A stretch of DNA of 64,000 bases. Source: Methylocystis hirsuta. GTDB lineage: Bacteria; Pseudomonadota; Alphaproteobacteria; Rhizobiales; Beijerinckiaceae. The notes beneath the pieces are model-generated. The model was not told the DNA's origin, searched no databases, and was given only the letters and a program-made list of their open reading frames with translations. Below, one piece after another: positions 57,870 to 64,000 of this stretch. Location: the NCBI RefSeq assembly GCF_003722355.1, contig NZ_QWDD01000001.1:1674001-1738000 (forward strand). The letters run 5' to 3'. Made by a program: the position numbers and the translations under genes. Every line of letters starts with the position of its first letter. Positions within the stretch are counted from its first letter, which is position 1.

Positions 57870-58163
57870 GTTAATCAGCGTCTCGTTTCAGCGCCAGTCG
57901 TTCACGAATTGGCGCAGGGCCACTGCCGGGAGTTTAGCGGGGCCGCGCCGCGCAGTGTCAATCTGAAGAGCCGCCAGAATCGCCGCTTTGTCCGAAATTG
58001 CGGCAATAAGCCTAGCAGGTGAATGCGGGCTGCGCATTCAACTGGCGCCGCAATAGGATGCCCGGGAAGACCGAGGCTCCCGAGCGATCACCGCTCTGCT
58101 TGACCAGGAACATTCCGCCTGCAGCGCAGTTAAGGCGGCAAGCGCGCTCCCGAAAGATCCTCC

Positions 58164-59321
58164 ATGAAAGCCTTTCGATGCCAAGTTTGCCGCCAGAGCA
58201 TACTTTTTGAGAACACCAAATGCGAAAGCTGCGGGCACACGCTAGGCTATTTGCCGGCGCATGGCGAGATGACCGCAGTCGCACCTGCCGGTGACGGATG
58301 GCGCGCGCTCGCTGACGGAACCGGCGAATATCGCTTCTGCAGGAACTGGGAGCTGCACGGATGCAATTGGATGGTCGAGAAGAGGGGCGCGTCGGAGTAT
58401 TGTCTCGCCTGCCAGCACAATCGAACCGTGCCTGACTTGTCGAACGACAAGCGCCGCGCCGCGTGGCAAAAAGTCGAAGCCGCTAAACGGCGGCTCTTTT
58501 ACAGCCTGATCAGACTGAATCTTCCTGCGCCAACGGCTTCCGAGAACGACGGCGAGCCGCTCGTCTTTGATTTTTTGGCGGGGGAGCCATCGCAAAGGCC
58601 GGTGCTCACGGGCCATAGCTCGGGCCTGATTACGATCGCCTTGAAGGAAGCGGACGATCCGGTCCGCGAAAAAATGCGCGACGAGATGGGTGAGCCCTAT
58701 CGTACGTTGCTCGGGCATTTCAGGCATGAGATCGGCCACTATTATTGGGAACGCATCGTGCCGCACTCCGAACATCTCTGGTCGTTTCGTGAGCTCTTTG
58801 GCGACGAGCGGCAAGATTACTCCAGCTCTCTGCAGAGACATTATGATGAGGGTCCTCCAGCCGACTGGCGACAGAAGCACATAAGCCCATACGCCTCTTG
58901 TCATGCGTGGGAAGATTTTGCGGAAACCTTCGCGCATTATCTCCATATCGTCGACACGCTTGAAACCGGTCGCAGCGCAGGGCTCGTCGTGCGGCGGGAT
59001 GACGGTTCTCCGGCGCGGGTCGATTTTGATCCCTACGGCTATCCCGACATCAATGAGATGATCGACAGTTGGCTCGACATTTCGTTCGCGTTGAACAACA
59101 TCAACCGATCGATGGGGCAGCCAGATATCTATCCCTTCGTGATTTCGCCGGTCGTGAAAGACAAACTGGGCTTTGTCCAAAACCTTCTCATGGATCATGC
59201 CCAGCGCCGCGCCGCCGTCGCCGCGCCGCGTGGTGCTAGTCCATCCATTTGCGATACAGGCCAGCGCGCAGGCGAAGCGCTCTTGAGCTGTGACGAGGCG
59301 GCAAGCGTCCCGAGACGATAG
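58164..59321 (+). CDS. Zinc-ribbon metallopeptidase (putative zinc-binding protease)
   Basis: The 385-residue protein starts with zinc-ribbon cysteines (CQVCRQSILFENTKCESCG, then CRNWELHGCNW and CLACQHN) and has a gluzincin-type active site LGHFRHEIGHYYWERIV, with a later acidic motif HAWEDFAETFAHYLHI. It matches the PF10005/PF15887-like peptidases that co-occur with the ATP-grasp/alpha-E/transglutaminase cluster. It is divergent from that operon. The last 40 residues are low-complexity. Confidence 0.87.
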   Translation: MKAFRCQVCRQSILFENTKCESCGHTLGYLPAHGEMTAVAPAGDGWRALADGTGEYRFCRNWELHGCNWMVEKRGASEYCLACQHNRTVPDLSNDKRRAAWQKVEAAKRRLFYSLIRLNLPAPTASENDGEPLVFDFLAGEPSQRPVLTGHSSGLITIALKEADDPVREKMRDEMGEPYRTLLGHFRHEIGHYYWERIVPHSEHLWSFRELFGDERQDYSSSLQRHYDEGPPADWRQKHISPYASCHAWEDFAETFAHYLHIVDTLETGRSAGLVVRRDDGSPARVDFDPYGYPDINEMIDSWLDISFALNNINRSMGQPDIYPFVISPVVKDKLGFVQNLLMDHAQRRAAVAAPRGASPSICDTGQRAGEALLSCDEAASVPRR

Positions 59322-59448
59322 ATCGGTTTGACGATGCGCGGCGCTGCTGCGATCAAAGGCGCAGGGCGTGAGCCTCGAGGCGCGCCTGTGCGTTCAGGCG
59401 CGGTCGCGCGCCCCCGTTCCGGCGCCCGATCAGCCTTTGGAGAATCGA

Positions 59449-60582
59449 ATGATCGTTTCGTCAGCTTCGGATTATCGAAAGGCCGCACAGCGCAAGCTGC
59501 CGCGCTTCCTCTTTGATTATATCGACGGCGGGGCGAACGCCGAAGACACTCTGCAGGCCAATGTCGCTGATTTGAGAGCCGTGAACCTCCGACAGCGCGT
59601 GCTGAAGAATGTTTCCGACCTCAGTCTCGCGACGGAGTGGTTCGGTCAGGCTTCCGAGCTTCCCATGATCCTGGCGCCTGTCGGGCTGAGCGGCATGTTT
59701 GCCCGTCGAGGCGAGGTCCAGGCGGCCAATGCTGCGGCGAAGAAAGGCGTTCCTTATGTGTTATCGACGCTCTCGGTCTGTTCGCTCGAAGAAGTGACGT
59801 CGCAATGCAGCGCAGGAACCATCTGGTTCCAGCTCTACGTGCTCAAAGACCGTGGATTCATGCAGTCGATGTTGGAGCGCGCCCAGCGCGCAGGCGTAAG
59901 AAAACTTGTCTTTACGGTAGACCTTCCCGTGCATGGATCGCGCTACCGCGACGCCCATTCCGGGTTGTCAGGACCCTACGCCATGCAGCGGCGAATACTG
60001 CAGGCGATAACAAAACCCGCTTGGGCCTTTGACGTCGGAATCCGCGGACGACCGCACGATCTCGGCAATATCTCAAATTATCTCGGCAAGGCGACCGGAC
60101 TGCAGGATTACATCGGCTGGCTTGGAAAAAACATTGACCCGTCGATCAGCTGGTCGGACCTGGAATGGATCCGCGATTTCTGGAAAGGGCCTTTGATCCT
60201 CAAAGGCATATTGGACCCCGAGGACGCGCGGGACGCGGTGCGGTTCGGAGCGAACGGGATCATCGTTTCCAATCACGGGGGACGGCAGCTCGATGGGGCG
60301 CTGTCGACAGTCAAAGCCTTGCCGCCGATCGCTGACGCCGTCGGAAGCGATCTTGAAGTATTTGTCGATTCAGGCGTTCGATCCGGACTGGACGTGGTGC
60401 GAATGCTGGCGCTCGGCGCAAAGGGCGTTCTGCTCGGCCGGGCCGCGGCCTATGCGCTGGCCGCGGCCGGACAGGCGGGCGTCGAGAATATGCTCGAGAT
60501 CTTCGCGAAGGAAATGCGCGTGGCGATGACCTTGACGGGCGTCACTTCGGTTGCGCAGATCGATCAGAAGATACTCGCTTGA
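59449..60582 (+). CDS. lldD: FMN-dependent alpha-hydroxy acid dehydrogenase (L-lactate dehydrogenase-like)
   Basis: The 377-residue enzyme oxidises L-lactate or a related 2-hydroxy acid and probably feeds quinones. The TIM-barrel has [87 protein letters not shown] (catalytic His/Arg) and [32 protein letters not shown] 59449 is preceded by GGAG. It is monocistronic. Which hydroxy acid is used cannot be told here. Confidence 0.92.
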   Translation: MIVSSASDYRKAAQRKLPRFLFDYIDGGANAEDTLQANVADLRAVNLRQRVLKNVSDLSLATEWFGQASELPMILAPVGLSGMFARRGEVQAANAAAKKGVPYVLSTLSVCSLEEVTSQCSAGTIWFQLYVLKDRGFMQSMLERAQRAGVRKLVFTVDLPVHGSRYRDAHSGLSGPYAMQRRILQAITKPAWAFDVGIRGRPHDLGNISNYLGKATGLQDYIGWLGKNIDPSISWSDLEWIRDFWKGPLILKGILDPEDARDAVRFGANGIIVSNHGGRQLDGALSTVKALPPIADAVGSDLEVFVDSGVRSGLDVVRMLALGAKGVLLGRAAAYALAAAGQAGVENMLEIFAKEMRVAMTLTGVTSVAQIDQKILA

Positions 60583-60683
60583 TAGCAGGCGCGCTTGGCC
60601 TTTCGCGCTCGATTGACGTTCCTGCGCCGCGATCGACGCTACGTTTATGACGGCGCCGACAAGCCAGCGTCAGCTTCTCAGCC

Positions 60684-61451
60684 TCACGCAAAAAGATCGA
60701 CCCGACCGTCGCCGAGCCGGTAAATGCCGCTTACGATTTTGAAGCGCTTTTCATTGAAAGCGGCGCTCAGCAAAGGCGTTGCGGTCCTCAGCGTCTCAAC
60801 GCCGAGCCGGGCGTTTTCCATCGTCGCGTTTTCTAATTGATCGCCTGGACGGCCCGCGACTGCTTTGACCGCCGGGGCCAGGGCAGCGACGAGCGAGGGA
60901 AGGTGGCCAGGCAAAGTCGTATGATCCTGGATTGAGGAAATCGCCGATTTCACAGCGCCGCAGGCTTCATGACAGAGCACCAGAATGAGAGGCGTCTTCA
61001 GGACCTCGACGGCGTATTCCATGCTCGCAATATTGTCCGGGTTGGCGAAGTTGCCGGCGACGCGAACGACGAACAGATCTCCGCGCGAACTGTCAAACGC
61101 GTATTCCGGCGCGATCCGCGAATCCGCGCAGCTGAGAATCGCGGCGTAAGGATTTTGTCCGCCGACGAGGGCTTCGCGTTCGGCGATGAAATCGTGCCGT
61201 CTTGCGAGGCCTTTCTGATATCGCTTATTTCCTTCCATCAGGCGCGCCAACGCGTCGTCTGGAGTCATCACATTCTCAGGCTTGGGCGGCGCATTACTCT
61301 TCTGAGTTTGTTTTGACCGGGATTTGCGGCCCTGCGCGTGCGCGTTTGCGACGACCGTCAGCGCTCCCGCCGTGGCGGCGCCGAAGATAAAGGCTCTGCG
61401 GCGCATTTGGCTTCCATGAACGATATCGGCAAAGCCACACGCCTGACACAT
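60684..61451 (-). CDS. Exported beta-class carbonic anhydrase
   Basis: The 255-residue protein interconverts CO2 and bicarbonate. The start is ATG 61451, supported by GGAGGA. The protein begins MCQACGFADI, followed by RRRAFIFGAATAGALTVVANAHA, a Tat-like RR signal that would route the folded zinc enzyme to the periplasm. The zinc ligands are Cys and Asp in ILSCADSRIAPE and His/Cys in LCHEACGAVKSA. A basic Lys/Gln/Pro linker follows the signal. The N-terminal MCQAC before the RR motif is unusual. Confidence 0.9.
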   Translation of the reverse strand: MCQACGFADIVHGSQMRRRAFIFGAATAGALTVVANAHAQGRKSRSKQTQKSNAPPKPENVMTPDDALARLMEGNKRYQKGLARRHDFIAEREALVGGQNPYAAILSCADSRIAPEYAFDSSRGDLFVVRVAGNFANPDNIASMEYAVEVLKTPLILVLCHEACGAVKSAISSIQDHTTLPGHLPSLVAALAPAVKAVAGRPGDQLENATMENARLGVETLRTATPLLSAAFNEKRFKIVSGIYRLGDGRVDLFA

Positions 61452-61548
61452 ACGCGATCCTCCGAGAGAGAAAACAAGCGCTCTGCGCTGGTCGCGCAAA
61501 GATAGCGCCAAAGCGATCGATATTGAAAGTGCCTACTCGAGCTCAGCA

Positions 61549-61567
61549 TTTTGACCAGCGGTCAAAA
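61549..61567. promoter_or_regulatory. Inverted repeat upstream of the carbonic anhydrase
   Basis: TTTTGACC-AGC-GGTCAAAA is a perfect eight-base inverted repeat, about 98 bases before the carbonic anhydrase start and in the gap shared with the NepR-like gene. The remaining 330 bases of the gap show nothing else clear. An operator for a dimeric regulator is plausible. Confidence 0.5.
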
Positions 61568-61780
61568 ATCGCTCTGCCTTCAATGCTGATAAGGGCGCCA
61601 TGCGAACGGCTGCCGCAGCCGAAGACCGACGGCGGGCGGATTGAGCAGGATGTGGTGTGTCTAATTTACCATAAATTTTACAAATCGCCTGTTGCAGGCC
61701 CGCCGGGGAGCGTCGCTCACATTATGGCCGCAACCCAAGTCGACGCTCTCACGTCCGCTGTGGGCGAGTGGAGGCGTAAC

Positions 61781-61987
61781 ATGCGTCGGTCCCCTATGTA
61801 TGGCCAAAAGGTCGGCGACCAAATTGCCGAATTGCTACGGCAAAGGTACGACGACGTTCTTCGAGAGCCGCTCCCCGATAGGTTCCGCGATCTGTTGGAG
61901 GGGCTGGAAATGGACAGACCGTTCTTTTTAGCGGAAGCGCGAGCGCGCGAAGACAGCGACGCCGATCATGCGCTCACGGAGCGCTGA
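61781..61987 (+). CDS. nepR: NepR-like anti-sigma factor
   Basis: This protein of 68 residues begins MRRSPMYGQKVGDQIAELLR and has QRYDDVLREPLPDRFRDLLEGLE, the hallmark of NepR, which holds the general stress sigma factor EcfG until PhyR is phosphorylated. GGAGG stands seven bases before ATG 61781; an earlier ATG at 61724 has a poorer site. Neither phyR nor ecfG is adjacent, so it may be an extra paralogue. Confidence 0.75.
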   Translation: MRRSPMYGQKVGDQIAELLRQRYDDVLREPLPDRFRDLLEGLEMDRPFFLAEARAREDSDADHALTER

Positions 61988-62085
61988 CGTCGTTGGCGCG
62001 TAGTGTCTTGGGCTCAGGTCATGTCAGCAGATCGCGTCGCCATCATGCTAATTTAGTCTCTTCGCCGAAGCTACGGGAGGACAAC

Positions 62086-62370
62086 ATGTCGGTAAGAAGT
62101 TTGATTGCCGGTATATGCGTCGCTGGCGCTTTGATCTCGGCTGTTGCTTTCGCTCAAACAACGCCAGCTGGCCCCGACTGCGCCGCGCAGGCGACGGAAA
62201 AGAAGCTGCACGGCGCAGCGCTGAAAAGTTTCATGAGAAAGTGCGACAGAGACGCCGCTGCAAGCGCCTGCGACGCCGCTGCGGCTGAAAAGAAACTGGC
62301 GGGCGCAGCTCGGACGAGCTTCACGAAGAAGTGTGTCAGGGACGCTGCGGCGAAGCCGAGCGTCCACTGA
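62086..62370 (+). CDS. PsiF-repeat exported protein
   Basis: The 94-residue protein has a signal peptide (SLIAGICVAGALISAVAFAQ) and two PsiF repeats, CAAQATEKKLHGAALKSFMR and CDAAAAEKKLAGAARTSFTK, each ending KC. PsiF proteins were named for phosphate-starvation induction in E. coli; their function is unknown. GGGAGG precedes ATG 62086. The repeats are about 60% identical, suggesting recent duplication. Confidence 0.88.
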   Translation: MSVRSLIAGICVAGALISAVAFAQTTPAGPDCAAQATEKKLHGAALKSFMRKCDRDAAASACDAAAAEKKLAGAARTSFTKKCVRDAAAKPSVH

Positions 62371-62423
62371 ATGCGTCTAGAATCAGCTGCTTTTCGCGCA
62401 ACGATCGTGGCGCTTCGTGTCAC

Positions 62424-63125
62424 TCAGTCATCAGCGAGGGTGAAGCGATGAATGAGCCCCCCGATGACAGCGCCGGCTAGCGGGGCGACCCAGAACAGCC
62501 AAAGTTGTTCGAGCGCCCAGCTGCCGACGAAGAGCGCTTGGCTTGTCGAACGCGCAGGGTTCACGGAAGCGTTGGTGATGGGGATGTCGACCAGATGGAT
62601 GAGCGCCAGCGCCAATCCGATGGCGATGGGCGCGAAGCCGACTGGCGCGCGGCCTTCGGTCGTTCCCAAAATGACAAGCAGAAAAAAAGCTGTCAGCACG
62701 ATTTCAGCAAGAAGGCCAGACTGCCATGTGTAGCCAGCGGGGGAATGTTCGTCATAGCCGTTAGCGGCAAAGCCGCTCGCGAGTGAAAAATCAATGTTGC
62801 CCTGCGCGATCTTGAGCAGCACGAAAGCCGCAAAAGTCGCGCCGAGAAGCTGCACCACCCAAAACGGTCCGACGTCCCTCCAGGAGAAGCGGCCGGCCGT
62901 CGCGACGCCGAGCGTCACCGCTGGATTGAAATGGCCGCCGGATATGGGGCCGAAGGCGTAAGCGCCCGTCAGCACCGTGAGCCCGAAGGCCAGCGCCACG
63001 CCCAGGAAGCCAATGCCGAGCTGTGGAAAGCTCGCGGAAATCACCGCGCTGCCGCAGCCGCCGAACACGAGCCAAAAAGTCCCAAGAAATTCAGCGAGAA
63101 GCCTGCGTGGAAGAGAATGCCGCAT
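62424..63125 (-). CDS. aqpZ: Aquaporin Z
   Basis: The 233-residue inner-membrane water channel has six helices and the two half-helices carrying [14 protein letters not shown] and [14 protein letters not shown]. The starting region [20 protein letters not shown] is standard. The selectivity filter positions fit an AqpZ-type orthodox aquaporin rather than a glycerol facilitator. It is convergent with psiF. Confidence 0.95.
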   Translation of the reverse strand: MRHSLPRRLLAEFLGTFWLVFGGCGSAVISASFPQLGIGFLGVALAFGLTVLTGAYAFGPISGGHFNPAVTLGVATAGRFSWRDVGPFWVVQLLGATFAAFVLLKIAQGNIDFSLASGFAANGYDEHSPAGYTWQSGLLAEIVLTAFFLLVILGTTEGRAPVGFAPIAIGLALALIHLVDIPITNASVNPARSTSQALFVGSWALEQLWLFWVAPLAGAVIGGLIHRFTLADD

Positions 63126-63176
63126 TTAAGTTCTCCATCTGTCGCTGAGCCAATGAATCTGTGAATAAAGCAAAAT

Positions 63177-63524
63177 CTAGCGCAAAGCCTTGGTCTGTCG
63201 AGGGCCGAGATGCCGCGGCGTCGCCAAGCGGGGACCGCGCCGTGCTCCGAGATCCGAGTGGGAAAGGACAGAGAGTAGCGCGCAAATTGACAGGTCGCCG
63301 ACCTTATCCTTGAACTGGACGCCGACGTTCAAAGGATCGTAGGCGGCATGAATCTCACCCTTGGTGAAGGGAAGCGCATCGGGCATCTCGTTGGGATGCT
63401 CATTGATATGGACAAAAATGTCCAACTCCTCGAGCGTGCTGAAAAGATGCGCGTAAAAATCGGAGACAGTTTGAGATTGGAGCTGCAATTGGCGCTCTGC
63501 TTCGCTCACCTTCGTGGCAGTCAT
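63177..63524 (-). pseudogene. DUF5996 gene remnant
   Basis: The 115-codon frame contains TVSDFYAHLFSTLEELDIFVHINEHPNEMPDALPFTKGEIHAAYDP-like sequence, which matches the middle of the DUF5996 family. Family members are about 300 residues; here both flanking portions are missing. After AAYDPLNV the sequence becomes unrelated, low-complexity Arg/Pro-rich. It lies close behind egtD on the same strand and is probably a decayed gene. Confidence 0.6.
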
Positions 63525-63554
63525 TCAGCTGGGTCCCGCTGAGTCACCCTCTGC

Positions 63555-64000
63555 TCAAGGCGCGACCAATTCATGTACGCTGAACAGATTTAGCTCATCT
63601 TTCCACACGCGCAGAGGGGTCCATCCCGCCGCCTGCGCGATCAGATGGAACTCCTCGATCGTGTATTTGTAAGCGCTCTCGGTGTGAATCGTCTCCGCTG
63701 CTCGGAAGTGAAATTTTCTTCCCGCCACCCAGACGTCCTGATCCTTCACACTGACGAGATACATTTCAATGCGTCCTTCGAAAGGCTCATAGGTCGCCGC
63801 ATGGCGAAACGCTTGAAGATCGAACGTCCCATCGAGTTCATGATTGATGCGCGCAAGGAGATTGAGATTAAATGCGGCGGTGACGCCATTGGCGTCATCG
63901 TATGCTGCAACAAGCTGGCGAACGTCCTTTTTCAGATCGACGCCGATGATCAGCTTTCCGCGCGGCGAAAGCGTCTCTCGCATCGCTCGCAGCAACCGCG
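63555..64000 (-). CDS. egtD: L-histidine N-alpha-methyltransferase, 3' part, runs off the window
   Basis: The 148 visible codons are the C-terminal half of EgtD, which trimethylates histidine for ergothioneine. The matching sequence is AAFNLNLLARINHELDGTFD, FRHAATYEPFEGRIEMYLVSVKDQDVW, FRAAETIHTESAYKYTIEEF and AGWTPLRVWKDELNLFSVHEL. The frame stays open to the right edge of the window (upstream), where the rest must lie. Confidence 0.92.
   Translation of the reverse strand, partial: RLLRAMRETLSPRGKLIIGVDLKKDVRQLVAAYDDANGVTAAFNLNLLARINHELDGTFDLQAFRHAATYEPFEGRIEMYLVSVKDQDVWVAGRKFHFRAAETIHTESAYKYTIEEFHLIAQAAGWTPLRVWKDELNLFSVHELVAP

Overview
The window is a contiguous piece of a GC-rich chromosome from an alphaproteobacterium of the order Hyphomicrobiales (Rhizobiales). 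The inference rests on the family mix (DUF2336, DUF1491, a NepR-type anti-sigma factor, a CAP lipoprotein, a DUF3772/MscS channel) and on dispersed palindromic repeats typical of that order. A methanotroph-like or other Beijerinckiaceae/Methylocystaceae-type lineage would fit, but no methane or methanol oxidation gene is in view, so the genus is not settled. No rRNA, tRNA, CRISPR array or insertion sequence was found.

Region 1 (1-19,640) is mostly housekeeping: purD, two TPM-domain proteins, a Zur-type Fur regulator, argG, a KamA-type radical SAM enzyme, a large mechanosensitive channel, a CAP lipoprotein, DUF2336 and DUF1491 proteins, a peptidoglycan-binding protein overlapping a membrane histidine kinase, a coiled-coil protein and lepA. 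An AT-richer orphan gene (1541-2587) sits beside purD. Region 2 (18,700-25,490) is accessory: a HicB-like/Uma2 pair bracketed by lepA 3'-end sequence, an orphan and probably frameshifted Phd antitoxin, an AT-rich gene with a nucleoside deoxyribosyltransferase/TIR-like domain, a DMT transporter, a methyltransferase, proA, and a higBA toxin-antitoxin pair between proA and nadD. Region 3 (25,500-34,080) holds nadD, rimO, a fabH-like synthase, a complete sulfate ABC transporter operon (periplasmic binding protein, cysT, cysW, cysA) and a Tam-like methyltransferase.

Region 4 (34,480-51,160) is the centrepiece. A fused double beta-barrel porin precedes a 15-gene collinear cluster for a group 1h ('actinobacterial-type', high-affinity) [NiFe]-hydrogenase: small and large subunits, an accessory block of four poorly characterised proteins, a maturation protease, a 35-residue membrane protein, and the full maturation set hypF-hypC-(GmhA-like SIS protein)-hypD-hypE-hypA-hypB. 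Most junctions overlap or are nearly contiguous, so the genes are probably co-transcribed. The leader of the small-subunit gene carries a tandem CACGTG-containing repeat, a palindrome and a GC stem-loop. Such enzymes are known to oxidise H2 at trace concentrations and to tolerate O2.

Region 5 (51,170-59,330) is a four-gene set: transglutaminase-like protein, circularly permuted ATP-grasp/alpha-E protein, giant transglutaminase-DUF2126 protein and a divergent zinc metallopeptidase. It matches a known but functionally obscure predicted peptide-synthesis/modification system. Region 6 (59,440-64,000) carries an FMN-dependent alpha-hydroxy acid dehydrogenase, an exported beta-carbonic anhydrase, a solitary NepR-like protein, a PsiF-repeat protein, an aquaporin, a DUF5996 gene remnant and the 3' part of egtD, which runs off the window.
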